Shown here: in pieces, positions 24,194 through 36,600 of the stretch
How positions within the stretch are numbered: position 1 is the first letter of the stretch
Layout: each line of letters starts with the position of its first letter
Assembly: GCA_003290165.1 (NCBI GenBank)
Contig: QNQO01000827.1
Span: 124,001-188,000 of the forward strand
Direction of reading: 5' to 3'
DNA length: 64,000 bases
From: Berberis thunbergii
Taxonomy: Eukaryota > Streptophyta > Magnoliopsida > Ranunculales > Berberidaceae
Position numbers and translations under genes: made by a program
The notes under the pieces: generated by a model
Seen by the model: only the letters and a program-made list of their open reading frames with translations
What the model was told of the DNA's origin: nothing
Databases searched by the model: none

Positions 24194-24726
24194 CGAGGCA
24201 GCAAGAGTTGTTCGCCTATGCTCTCACGCAGTCAACGAAAGTGAGTCAACTTGCAACCAATGAGAGATCCACACAGCAGCCAATACAAGAAGAAGCAAAA
24301 ACTTTCAATTTTCAGCGAAATAGAAAAAGATTGCAACCCAAGAAGAAAGATTTCTTCACGATCTCAGATTCAACATCAATATCAGAACAATTGACCTTGT
24401 CGATCATCAACAATCAAGCAATCGAACAATCGATCTCTGACCACGATCATCGGACCTACCAATCAATCAACAATCAAACACGAATGTCAAACCTGCCAAC
24501 AATCGATCTCTGACCGGTTGGACCAATCGATCTCGTCGGAATCAACCCTGCCAATCGTGTTGATCACAAACGTCGCCCCCTTCGCACCACCGTCTGCTCA
24601 AACTCCGCCGCGAGCTCAGACAAAGACAACATTTGGGGCTTCTTCCTCCTCGCCTTAGTCGTCACCAGCTGCCTCTAATTAGCTCCTTTTGAGCGTGGAG
24701 TGAACACGCAAACTCTCTGTGCCGAC

Positions 24727-26409
24727 TGATGTGTTATTTTAGTAGCACACAACTTAATACCCTGCTTTGTGATTGTAGTATAGAATAAGTAGGGATAATT
24801 CTAGACCGGGGATTAGAGGGCTTGTCAATTAACATTAATAATAACTAAACGACAACTAACAACCTAATTAATTAAATAAAAGGGGATTGGATTTTCTAAA
24901 TTAAACTATGAAAATAACTACGAAAATTACTATAAAGATAATAAAATTAAAGGGATGGAAAATATGATAAATTAGCTAAAAGTTTATCTCCATACACCAA
25001 ACATATGCTTATAAATCAATCTTCAATAATTACTTGTTAATTCGTGAGAGACAATGCTCAAGATTAACCGTGACCACACTGCATTAATCTTATTATTTTC
25101 CCAAGTTCGTTGAATTAAACTAAGCGTCGCTTTCAAACTATTCTTATCATGCTATATAAATAGGAATCGCAAGTTAGACAACAATCTAAGATCATTAAGT
25201 TTTGTGGAAAATATGATCACGTACTAGGCAATTACAAGTATGATCAGCATCTTGTTCTTGCCTAGGTTTTTGCTTAACCTTACCAACGTTCCTTGGTATT
25301 TACTACTTGTAATACATGATTATAACAATTAGGTGAAACTCTCCTATACTCTAGCCCCAGATCCTAGCATGCTTACTAAGTTGGCCACCTTAACAAACAT
25401 ACAAAGAAAATTTCTCTATAAAGCAGTTAAGCAAAACACAATCACTAATAGCAAGGAAGATTAAGTTCAATTAATTTATAAAACACATGTTCGGGGCTTC
25501 GAATCCACCCCTAATTAAGAATTAATTATGTTCAAATAGTAATCCATGATTAATAATCAAACTAAAAATAAGAGAAAGAGTTAAGGGATGAAACAAACAC
25601 TGCCGCCTGATCCGTGGTGGTACTAAGTGGAAACTGGGGTGCGAATAGTGCAAAACTCTTCCTTCTCCTTCCCCACGCGATCTATTCACCTATCCTTCAC
25701 CGATCTACTTCACTGCTCCTTCTTCAATTGTGTGCGTGAGGAGTGGCGAGAAAGAGGGACTGAGACAATGGGTGGTGCGAGAAAGATATGGAAGGTCGGC
25801 GATTGCAAACGTCTGGCAGTTGTGAGGTTGCTCAATGGATTGTTGTGAGAAGGAGGGATCTGTGAGGATGAGTTTGCTACAGAGAAAAGATAACGAGATT
25901 GAGGGGCGGTGTTGGGTTGCTGGTTGTGATGCGAGGATGATTGATGAGGTTGTGGTTGTGATGGCGGGGCGTGGATGGATTATGGGTGACGACGGCTAGG
26001 GTTTGGCGAGGTGACGATGGGTATGATGGAGGCAGTGGATGAATGCTATTGCTGGATGGATTAGGGCTTGTTGTGGAGGCCGTGAATGCGAGGGTTATTG
26101 CTAGATGGGCGATGGAAGCCGTGGATGGATGATTTCTCAAAGTCAGGTATCGTCCCATTTTTATTCTTGTTTTCTTCTTTTTGTGGTTTCCTTGTTGTTG
26201 TGGGTTCCTTGTTTGTGTGATTTCCTTGCTTGTGTGATTTTCTTGTGCAATCAGTATTTCTAAATTGCCAATTTGCTTTTGTTTTTAAATTTTGTAATTG
26301 AAAACCTACACAAACATGAAAATAGCAATTAGTATCATAATTAACAAGTAATAGCAAAAAATATATATATAAATATGATATTAAAAATAGCCTAATTATG
26401 CCCCTATCA
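24727..26409. mobile_element. Solo LTR, copy 2 (1683 bp)
   Basis: Begins TGATGTGTTATTTTAG and ends CCCCTATCA. A perfect 5-bp duplication CCGAC flanks it (24722-24726 and 26410-26414), showing an insertion independent of copy 1. It has the same orientation and internal order as copy 1, with indels. Confidence 0.85.
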
Positions 26410-26751
26410 CCGACCTCTTCTGCGCTACGCGACTGTGCCAACAAATTAAAATAAATAAAAATCTTCAAACTGTTATAAAGCTCTGAGCTATTTGCACCTC
26501 AAACTTTACTCAGTACCACCAAAAAAACTCAACAAAGAACAACAACAACGTCTCTCTGGCGCACACGACAACAACACCCAGACATATATAGACCACGCGA
26601 TCTTTCACTCGTCCTCTTTCTCTCCCTATCACAAGCTCAATCGCACATCAGACCGCACAATAGGGAAGAAACGCGTAAGAAGAAAAAATGGAGGAAAAAA
26701 ATTTGAATCTCTTTCACTCCGCTATTCACAGCCACCATCTTTGGTCACTAC

Positions 26752-26974
26752 CAAAATCTGTGTTGACTCGAATTGAATGATACCAAGACTCGAATTGAGT
26801 CATGATTTCTTCATATAGGAATCATCCAAAATCTGTGTTGACTCGAATTGAGCAATACAATACTCGAATTGAGTCAAAATTTCTTTATACAAGAATCATC
26901 CAAAATCTGTGTTGACTCGTATTGAGCAATACCAAGACTCGAATTTAGTCATGATTTCTTCGTACAAATATCAT
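26752..26974. repeat. Three tandem 74-75 bp units
   Basis: Units start at 26752, 26826 and 26900, each with CCAAAATCTGTGTTGACTCG. Each also carries near-palindromic ACTCGAATTGAGTC. They lie in the internal part of the copia-like element, between the second solo LTR and the 3' LTR. Confidence 0.85.
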
Positions 26975-27519
26975 CCAGAAATCGACAATCATGATGTCTT
27001 GAGTCGAACCATTAGCAGCTTCACTCGACAGTCTTGATTTCATCACCAAATTGGAGTTCAAAGTTTCCTCAAAACTGCACATTTCGTCTGCTTCTACATG
27101 TCCAGTTTGCGGGGGAGTATCAAATAAAGAAAGTTCACCTATGTTACATAATAGGAAAGTGTTACAGAATATGATATATTGGGAAAATCTAGAATATAAT
27201 AGTTTCTTATCTCCACAAGGTTAGGTCAGAATTAACTTTATAAGCTTGTATTCAGTCAATGAATCAATATATAACACAATGATATTACAACAATAATTTC
27301 AATACAATTTTTTTACAGAACTTCCAAAGTAATGGCAAAGAAAGCTGGTAGAAAAGGCGATACTAGGGTTTGGGGAAGAAGCCAACTTCGGTCTACAGTA
27401 ACCTCGATCTACTGTTGCTACAGTGATTTCGACTTACTGTTCATTTACAGTAGATTCAGTTTACTGTTTATTGATTTGTTTTGCATCAAACTCTATGATC
27501 TATGAAGTCCTGCACAGAC

Positions 27520-29061
27520 AAGGATGACTAGTTCATTGAGTATGGACGCAAAGCGATTGAAACAGGAAACAAAGGCCTCCTAACTCTTGATGGAGGACCA
27601 CTTGATGTTACTAGGGGAGCCGATGTTGAACAACCTTCTCAGGGAAGGCTGTCTAAGGAACTATTGAACAACCTAGGCGAACTGACCAAAGAACAGGAAA
27701 AACCGATACAGTGGGTTCTTCAGAACCCCAAACTAGACGATAGATCTAGACTATTACGGCTTACTGCAGGCCATTGTCAAGATCCTAACGAAAATCGAGG
27801 TGATTGCGCTGCCTATGCAGGGCCGCGAGAGAATCTAGGTATTAGTAATCCCACGAGTACTTGGGCTTCTAAACTCAAGCTAGGGAAATTTGCAGGAACA
27901 ACCAAGCAAAAATATGAGCCGCCTACACTTGTTGATGGTAAGAAGGTAGTCCAAATTCAGACCTCAGAGTTTGCAGGAAGAGTTGTTGAATGTGAGAAGC
28001 TCCTCATTGGTAGATTTGTTGGGAAATGATTGGCGTTCAACTGTGTGAAGGAATCATTATTCAGAGCCCGGGGCACCAGGAACTTTGAGATGACTCTACA
28101 TGGCGAGAGGACCTTTGTCTTCAAGTTCAAAGACGAAACAGACAGGAACGATGCTATGGAAATTGGATCCTTACACATTGCCAGCAGACTTTTTATTATA
28201 AGGCCATGGTCATATGCAATGGAAGACGACCCAGAGGATCTCAAATCTGTCCCCATATGGATCACGCTTAAAAAAGTTCCTTTTTTTTTTATGGAATCCA
28301 GATTGAATCCAAAAAATAGCGAGTGTCATATGTGTACCAATAACACTCGATAAGAACACCGAGGAAGGCTAAAAAATGGCATTCGCTAGAGTCTGTGTTG
28401 AAGTGGTAGTTAATGATCAGATGCCCAATGAGATCCCTGTGGTAATTAATAATGAAATCACAAGAATGGTTGAAGTAGAATATGCCTGGGTCCCGATCAA
28501 ATGCTATACGTGTGCAGTGTTTGGCCACTCGAAGCAACAATGCCCCAAGCAAAACCAAATACCAGTGACAAAGGTATGGTGAGCGGTAGACAAGTGCCTA
28601 CTGCCCGACAGGATGCACAATAGGATGCCCAACAGGATGCAAATGGCTGAACTATTGCCCAGGGAAAGCATGCCTTTAAACCAAGAGGAAGCAAAGCGAA
28701 TGAAACATCAAAGAATGGGAATGATACTACTGAAATGGACACTGAGAGGGGTACTGACCCTAACACCAAAGGAAGCACGGACAACAGCTTCCAGGCAGAG
28801 CACAATGACATGCAACTGGTACCAGCAGGAGATATCACATTGGGATCAGGCACTGGACCGAGTGATGAAATGGAACCTACTAATGAAGTCTTGGAGGTCA
28901 CAACGCTAGCAAGTGAAACACCCATGGTGACACTCAAAATGAAAAGAATTGTCAATAAACTCAAAGACATTACTCACCAAGCACAGACTACAAACTATGC
29001 AACTAGAACAGGACCCACGGGAGTCAAGCAGCTTTGCACACAATTGGTTTATGATGATTAA
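27520..29061 (+). pseudogene. L1 ORF1 (DUF4283 and zinc knuckle), broken
   Basis: RNA-binding gag-like ORF1 of a plant L1. In order: GRVVECEKLLIGRFVGK, an in-frame TGA at 28027-28029, then MTLHGERTFVFKFKDE and IGSLHIASRLFIIRPWS (DUF4283 type). After a frameshift near 28300 come ARVCVEVVVNDQMP and a CCHC knuckle CYTCAVFGHSKQQC. The reading frame shifts again and ends TAA at 29059-29061, overlapping the ORF2 start. The antisense LINE at 41-42 kb encodes the same protein (IGPLHIASRLFILRAWS-like) and confirms the family. Confidence 0.85.
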
Positions 29062-32000
29062 AGCGGGGTGTTGGAACATTAGGGGGCTGAATGAGTCTCT
29101 AAAACAGCAAGAAGTGAGAGAATTTATTAAGAAACAAAAGTTACAAGTTGTAGGAATTGTTGAGACTAAAGTTAAGGAAACCAAGAAGAGCTCGATTCAA
29201 AGGTCACTCATGCGTGAATGGAAGTGGATTGACAATGGCGACGCAGTTAACAGTGGACGAGTATGGGTCGGATGGGACCCTAATCAGGTAACAATTCAAG
29301 TTCTCTCAGTTATTAGTCATGCAATAACTATCACTGCACATTGGACTAATGGTCTCCACTGTAATCTCAGTTTCATTTATGGTAGTAATGATAACATAGT
29401 TAGACAACATTTGTGGCAAAAACTGCAGTAGTCCGCAAATACAGTAGCTACTCCTTGGGTGCTATTAGGTGACTTTAATGCAATCTGCACCCAACGGAAT
29501 GCTTGGGATGAGTCGAAACTCGATAGGGTGGTGCACTAGACTTCCTTAACTGTGTCACTCAAGCTAGCCTATATGACTGTCGATACAGGGGCAATTACTT
29601 CACATGGTGTAATAACCAAGTGGGAGCAAATAGAGTTACCTCCAAAATTGATAGGGTCCTGGTGAACACACAATGGCAACTTCAGTTCCCAGACGCTGAA
29701 GCTGAATTCTTGAATGCAAGAATTTCAGACCATGCTCCTATGACAGTAACGATATATGATAATAAACACCGAGGTCCCGTTCCATTTAAGTTTTACAACT
29801 ACTGGGTTTATGAAAATGGGTTTCACAAAATAGTGGAAGATGCGTGGAACATATGTGTTAGAGGGAACCCCATGTACAGGTTGGTACAGAAACTCAAGAA
29901 TGTGAAATTGTGTCTAATTGTGTGGCGCAATAATGGATTTAATAGAGCTACTACAGTAGTTGAGAAAGCAAGATAACGAATGCAACATGCCCATAACTCT
30001 ATTCGATCACCCTCTATTGCTGAATCTCTAGTGCAGGAGGAGCGCATTGCGGTCAAAGAGTATGCCAAAGCAGCTAGACAAGTAGAATCATAACTCAGAC
30101 ATAAATCTAGATCCACCTTGTTCTCAGAAGGCGATCAGAATAATGCTTATTTTCATGGTTTGGTCCGGGAGCGGAGATTACAAAACAAGATCATGAGCAT
30201 TTACAACAGTCTAGACGCAAAACTAGAAGAACCAACTGCGATAGAAGAGGAGTGCATCAGCTATTTTGGTAGCATCTTTGCATGTAACCATGACTCTAAT
30301 TATGATCCAACCATCATTGACAGTCTAGAGTTTGAGAATGTAGTCACTGCTGATATGGGGGTCGAGCTCATTAAGGAAGTAACCAGAGAGGAAATAGTGG
30401 AGACACTAGCCACTATTGACTCAGACAAATCTCCTGGACCCGACGGATTCTCATCCTTATTTTTCAAACGTGCATGGCGCACCGTAGGCAACGCCTTTGT
30501 AAGAGCAGTGACACATTTCTTCAGGACATCGAAGCTATTGGGTGAGGTAAATGCCACCAATGTTACGCTTATTCCTAAGGTACCTAATGCCTCATACTTT
30601 AGTGCTTACAGACCCATTGCTTTCTGCAATGTGATCTACAAATGTATCACCAAGATACTAACCAATAGAATGAAAGAGACTGTCAAAATGGTAGTCAGCG
30701 GCTCACAATCAGCGTTCATCCAAGGGCGATACATCCAAGATAACATTCTGTTAACTCCTGAGCGTGTCCGTAATTATCACCAAGATACGAGACTCCCTAG
30801 ATGTGTGGCGAAGATTGATATTCAAAAAGCCTATGACATGGTTAGATGGGATGCTATAACACACTTGTTGGGTAAGCTCGGGTTTCCTCCACAGTTCATT
30901 AATTGGGTACAGGAGTGCATTACAACCCCCAAATTTCGATTTGTATCAATGGGTCGCCAAAGGGATATATCAAAGCAACTAGGGGTATCTGTCAAGGATT
31001 TCCTATGTCCTCGTACTTATTTGTTATGGACATGGAAATATTGCATGTTTTGCTCAGGAACCAAGTGCAGGCAGGACAATATAAGCTTCATTATAGGTGC
31101 AAGGATCCTGTCATCACTCACTTATGCTTTACGGATGACCTGATTGCTTTCTTCCATGGGGACTGCAACTCAGCGACAACTCTAGCTGATTCTCTATCTA
31201 CGTTCAAAGCTTGTACAGGATTGGAAGTAAATTGTGATAAGAGCCAGCTATTTTTTGCAGGGGTTCAAGGTCAGGAACAAAGCAGCATTATAGAACTATT
31301 ACAATTCTCGGCAGGCAGCCTTCTAGTGAAGTATCTCGACCGTCCAATGGTGTCCTCGACCCTGTCACACCTCCAATGTGCCCCTATTATAGAGAATATC
31401 AAGAAAAGAATTAACTCATGGAAAAATAAGTTTATGTCGTATGCGGGACGGTTAGTCCTTATAAAATCAATCCTGACCTCTATGCATCTCTACTGGACAG
31501 CTTGCGTTGGGCTACCAAAACACACTCTGGATTGCATCAACGCAGTACTTAGAAGCTTTTTATGGTCAGGCAGTGATGTATGCACCAATAAGGCTATGGT
31601 TAGCTGGGAAAAAATATGTTTGCCCTATAATGAAGGAGGACTGGGTATAAGAGATATCAGACTTGGGAATGAGGCATCTTGCATGAAACATATATGGAGC
31701 ATTGTGTCGAAAAGGAACTCAATCTAGGTTCAGTGGGTTACAAAACACTTAATCAAGCACATGGACTTTTGGATCATGGGAGTGCCTAAGGAAGCCTCGT
31801 GGTGTTGGCGACGAATCCTGGGCAACAGAGAGAAAGCATCGCACCTAGCTCTACATTCCATAGGAAATGGCGAAGGAGCACTATTCTGGAAGGAGCCCTA
31901 ACATCCGAAAGGCATTATGATTGATGAATTCCCACAGGAGCTCTTGTATGACTCTACCTTGCACAAGAATGTGAAAGTCTCGGCTCTAATCAGGAACAAC

Positions 32001-33215
32001 AACTGGCACATCCCACAGAGTGTGCAGAATTGTGTTACTGAAATTGCTAGTCGTCTAGGAGAAGTGGAGCTTGATGCAACTAAGACTGATGAGGTTGTTT
32101 GGACTGTTGGGAATGATGGATCCTTTCAATTAAAAGCTACCTATGAAGCTATCAGGAAGCGTCGAGGAAGAGTAGAATGGGCGTCAGTGGCCTGGTTCAA
32201 AGGCAACATTCTTAGACATAGCTTCATTACATGGCTACTGACTCATGATGCTTTGAAGTCTCTGAGCAAATTACAGGAATGGGGTATCACTCAAGTTGAC
32301 ACATGTTCCCTGTGTAATAGAGACATGGAGACTCTGGATCACCTATTTCTCACATGCAGGTACTCACATTACGTCTGGAAAAGAATGCTAGGCCAATTAT
32401 GTTATACGAGACAGATTGGATGCTGGGATGATGAGCTCATATGGTGTACTCAGCACTTTCAGGGAACTAGTCATGCTGCCCAGTTCAAAAAACCGGTGCT
32501 AAATGCAGTTATTTACAATTTGTGGATGGAAAGGAACAACCGCCTATACCAACAAAAATATAACACAGGATTCCAACTTGTTCATCAGTTATATAATGAC
32601 ATTCATCTCAAACTCAGCCAAGAAGAGCTGATTGTAGAAGACAATAACCATAATAGGGAGCTATTTGGTCGATGGATTATGGATGTGTTATACAAAACTA
32701 AGCCTCCTATAACATGTCAATGGGACAAGCCTCCCACAGGCTGGTTTAAGTGCAGTTCTGGTGGTTCACTGCAAGGTGCAAATGGTGGTTACGGTGCCTT
32801 AATAAGGAATGATGCAGGGGATGTTGTTGCAGCCTGCACGGGGTCTGTAACAGGGACAACAGTGCTTAAGCATGAGCTTCAAGGAGTCGAAGCAGGTCTT
32901 AAGCTAGCTCAGCAATACAACATCGACAAATTAGTTGTCACAACTGATTCGACCACAATATTTTAGTATCTGACCAAGGATAGAACAATTGCATGGGACT
33001 TAAGACACATAATGTTCAGAATTAAGAGCTTGCTTGGTACACTTGAAGAGTACACAATCACTCATGCGTATAGAGAAACCAACAGGGCTGCGGACAGATT
33101 GGCAAGTTTAATTCCTAACAACGTCTTTATGGAGATCATTCCAAGTTCCTTTGCAGAGGATCTGAAAAAAATTGTGTATGAGGATAGGATAGGCAAGCGA
33201 TATTTGAGAATGTAA
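29051..33215 (+). pseudogene. L1 ORF2 (endonuclease, reverse transcriptase, RNase H), broken
   Basis: AP endonuclease signatures are CWNIRGLNE (about 29068) and VVGIVETKVKE, then LLGDFNAIC (29462 on) and SDHAPMTV (29729 on). The RT follows with SPGPDGFSSLFFKRAW, LIPKVPNASYFSAYRPIAF, QSAFIQGRYIQDNILL and KIDIQKAYDMVRWD. A frameshift near 30970-31000 is followed by GICQGFPMSSYLF and CFTDDLIAFF, where the FADD box reads FTDD. A zf-RVT block (CSLCNRDMETLDHLFLTC) and an RNase H domain come next, in which the usual first catalytic Asp is replaced (FKCSSGGSL). Stops occur near 29429, 29973, 31725 and 32964. Confidence 0.88.
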
Positions 33216-33290
33216 CACTGATTATTTTTTGAGGTTTGGGGATCCTAAATAACCCCGCTCGCCTTCCAAAAAAAAAAAAACTAGTAGAAA

Positions 33291-34056
33291 TGTAGTTGTT
33301 GCGTCTCAAGCAGATGATCCCGGAATGAGTGTCTCCATTCAAGGGGAGCCTGAGAACTCTTCCTAGCTACAGGAAGCTCATGCCCATATGATATTATAGT
33401 TGAAAGAGAAGACCACCAGGCTGAGAGAGCAACCTTCAAGGCCGAGATGGAGAATATCTAGAAGGTCACCGTAGGTTCGATAAAGTCCCGAGAAGGATGC
33501 TCCCGCAATGAAAGACGACAGAATAAAGTTAAACGTATGGGGTATACTAGGTCCCAAATAATGTTATGAATCCTCCACATCACAAAACATAGTCATGGTG
33601 GAAATGCTGCAAGAATTGTTGGCAGAACACAAGAAAAAGAAACCCAAAGGCAACTATTTGAATGGCGCATAGAAAATACTCAATCTGTCAAGGTTTTATA
33701 AATGTAATGCTAAGGTTGCCACCTCTCTTCCCAGAATCAAAGTAAAAGGTTTTGTCTTCTCATAGTTAGAAACTCATTCCTTATATTTATAAATTATAAT
33801 TATCATCTTAACTGTATTAGAAAATAGTCTGAAAGAAGAGCCAGTTGAAAATTGATTTAATGAAATGAGAAAGAGATAAGAGAAATATATCACAGAGAGC
33901 TAAGGAATGAGTCTTGCTTACGTGACAGGAAATAGGGTAAAAAATAAAGAGTTTTTCTTATGTTGGTCAAATAAGTTGATGACATGCTGCCGAGTCAGTA
34001 TCCATATCACGTAAGTTACAAAGCTAAGAAAGATTGGTGAGGTCAATAGCATTACT
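33291..34056. other. Intergenic sequence after the LINE
   Basis: The stretch around 33380-33530 reads like degraded coding sequence rich in Glu, Lys and Arg, possibly old gag-type coding DNA, but I cannot assign it. Nothing else is recognised. Confidence 0.35.
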
Positions 34057-34059
34057 CTT

Positions 34060-34087
34060 TATATATATATATATATATATATATATT
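34060..34087. repeat. (AT)n microsatellite
   Basis: About 13 uninterrupted AT repeats, followed by a T-run. Confidence 0.95.
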
Positions 34088-34649
34088 TTTTTTAAATTTA
34101 TTTAAATTCACTTTCTTTAAAATTCCGTTACATTCTTACAATGCATTTCAATGCAATTTACATTCTTTTACAGTTTTTTTTTTTCATTTAGTGGGTACGC
34201 AAAAAGCCAATTTATTGATTAAGACATACACGAGGATTTAGATTCATCTGAGATTTCAATTACACTGGTCTTGGTAGAGGTGGGCAAAAACCGATTTAAA
34301 TTCGGTTAATCGACTGAATCGGTTTTCAAATTCGGTTCGGTAACTGAACTGAAATATGAATATAAATAAAATAATTTAAACCGAACCGGTTATAAACGGT
34401 TCGAAATCGGTTTACGGTTTTGAGTCGATTAAATAATAACCGAACCGACCGATTAATTAGATATATATATAAATAACTAAATAACAGGTAGGTGTCAATT
34501 CCTGATTAGTGCAACAAATGCATTGCAGTGCACCATGTTGCACTGAACACCCGTTTTTCAATTTTGTGCAAAAATTTTGGTATGTTTTAATGAAAGTCTT
34601 TCAAGTGCTTGAACCCGAAATTTTGGCCCAACCGAACCGAACCAATTTG

Positions 34650-36600
34650 TGCATGTCATATTTCATTAGCAACAATCAGAGGACCATCAAGGAGCTAATG
34701 AGAGACCAATTTGTGCATATGTTGCTTGATTATCATAATCAACACCTTAGATATGATTTTGGCAGCTGAAGAAACAAGGCTAATGGGTCTAGAATCTCCA
34801 ATGTGCATAGCTCCTTTCTCCCATTCCATGAGAGTGCAATTGGGTATCCAATCCAGAAAATAAAATCAGCTACCACTCTCATAAAGTTATGGATGGCAAC
34901 GGGGCGGATTTGAACAAATCCATCCCCGCCCCGCCAGGAAATGCGGATCCCCGAATCCGTCCCGAATAACTGTTTGTTATATTTTTTCAAAACCATCCCC
35001 TCTCCACACGGATTGGCGGATATACGCCTGCCCCGATAAATCGTATATATAATAATTAAAAAAACAAAATAAAAGAGTAAACAACTATTGGCAGCCTAAT
35101 TCGTGTTGGAACACGGATCTAAAGTGATATTGTAAAACAAGGATATTGAGGGAGGTATAAGCACTGAACATCCTCAAATACAAAAACCCATCTAAATCTA
35201 AACTAAGGGATAGAAAAGAGGACTTTGCAGATCCAATTAAAGGCAACTTAAGAAAAGTTGATTGAATTCCATAAAGCAAATCAATGCTTGTTAACAAAAA
35301 TGATGGATGAATCAAAGAAATTTGTCAGTGATAAAAACATCAAAATTAATAAATGGAAAACTTGAACACAGGTCTCCGTTGAAAAATCAAACACTCAACC
35401 ACCACCGTCTGTTAGACCAAACATAGACTTCTTCTCTGTAAATCGAACAACCATTTATGTCTGTGGATCAGACAACATGACGATCCCTTATGTCCTCTTT
35501 GTGATCAAACAACCACCACCGCCTATCCTCTCTTTCTAAGTGAAAAATAAGAGGGAGGGAAGGTTTACGACGATGTGATGGAAAAGCGAGTAAAGGGGTT
35601 GCAGGTGCTGGCAAAGTGAATAAGAAGGGAAGGGGTGGAAAAAGAACAGAGCCAGAAGGGAGAGGAAGGCAACCTTATTTGTCCTGCCGGTGGAGATTAT
35701 TTATTTGTGATAAAAAATAATAAGAAAGAAATTAGGGTTAGGAATCGAGTTTGGGGTTTTTATAATAAATGGCATTTTAGTAATAAATTATATATATACG
35801 GATATCCGTGGGGCGGATATGGCTAAATTCGTATCCGCCCCGAATATTTGATGGATGCTGTTTGGATATTCGTATCCGCCCCGAAATTCATTTAGGCATA
35901 TCCAAAACCGCCCAAAACGGGGCAGACGGGGCGGATATCCATAAAAAGCCGCCCCACTGCCATCCCTACATAAAGTCAATCTTCATCATCCATTTAACAA
36001 AAAATAAATAAATATGACAAAAGTCAGTTTTAACTATCTCTCAACACATAAAAGGAAGAAATCAACTGATAATCATCTACTCCAGCAACAACATTTGTAC
36101 CTAAATATTTCATAGCAGCTTTCACTCTCCTGCTGCTATGTCCCTTCCCGTCATCAGTATCATGCAACTCTAGTTACACACAACTGCATCCAGCTTGGGT
36201 CTCCAACAACTCCGAAGTGTTGAACAACTACATTCATCTTAGGTTTCCACTCTCTCTCTCTTTTCACATATCTTGAAAATATTGCACAATGTGATTAGAT
36301 ATAATATCTTCTTCAGTTTCTACAACCCTCCCAATTTTGAACACCTCAATGGAATTAACAATCTCTCTATGACTACCCAGCTTATGAAAAAGTTTTGAGC
36401 AAAAGTTTCCATGCACTTCCCATGCCTTTCTTTTCCAACAAATAAAATCTCTCTTAGAAATACTATTAAGCTCTTTCCTCCCCTAACTCTAACATCCCAA
36501 TTCCTCTGTTGAAAGCTCTTGGCTTTCTCAAGTAAATTACAACTCGTTGATCTTCTTGAGTTTTGAATCTTGATCATAGTATCAATATTAGCAAGATACT
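34650..36600 (-). pseudogene. LINE ORF2 fragments carried inside the hAT element
   Basis: On the minus strand, 36000-36610 reads as broken LINE ORF2 including words like DTMIKIQN and EDIISNHIVQYFQD. Beyond the nested hAT, 34887-34660 reads NCTLMEWEKGA and DSRPISLVSSAAKIISKVL, the conserved FRPISL-SxxYKIISKVL block of LINE reverse transcriptases. The two parts are in the expected order and were split by the nested hAT. It is not the same LINE subfamily as the one at 27-33 kb. Confidence 0.7.
34888..35968. mobile_element. Nested hAT-type element (1081 bp)
   Basis: The ends are TATGGATGGCAACGGGGCGG and, reverse-complemented from the right, TAGGGATGGCAGTGGGGCGG. The 8-bp duplication CATAAAGT is perfect (34880-34887 and 35969-35976). 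Subterminal words such as GGGGCGGAT and ATCCGCCCCG repeat at both ends. There is no transposase ORF. It inserted after the outer hAT had gained its LINE sequence. Confidence 0.92.

Larger units (their letters stand above)
21956..27317 (+). mobile_element. Copia-like non-autonomous LTR retrotransposon, split by two solo LTRs
   Basis: The LTRs are 21956-22144 and 27118-27317 and share AAAGTTCACCTATGTTACA, CAGAATTAACTTTATAAG and TTGTATTCAGTCAATGAATC with some changes. The primer site TGGTATCAGAG begins at 22145, directly after the first LTR. The purine tract GCGGGGGAG at 27109-27117 immediately precedes the second. Both are typical of plant copia elements. Removing the two solo LTRs leaves only about 1.4 kb of internal DNA without recognisable gag or pol. 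No matching flanking duplication was found (CATGA against GAACT), so the element is old or rearranged. Confidence 0.8.
27362..33290 (+). mobile_element. Decayed L1-type LINE with RNase H domain
   Basis: A long non-LTR element with an ORF1-like and an ORF2-like region, followed by a 3' UTR ending GCTCGCCTTCC and a 13-A tail near 33278-33290. The 5' end is uncertain; it starts near 27362, close to the 3' LTR at 27317. CTGGTAGAAAAGGCG (27351-27365) and CTAGTAGAAATGTAG after the tail agree at 11 of 15 bases and may be a worn target duplication. Several stops and frameshifts show it is inactive. Confidence 0.85.

Noticed and set aside
22358..26409. The two large TG...CA repeats as the LTR pair of one element
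   Set aside because: No primer site follows the first copy, the 0.5 kb between them belongs to the copia-like element, and each copy has its own flanking duplication.
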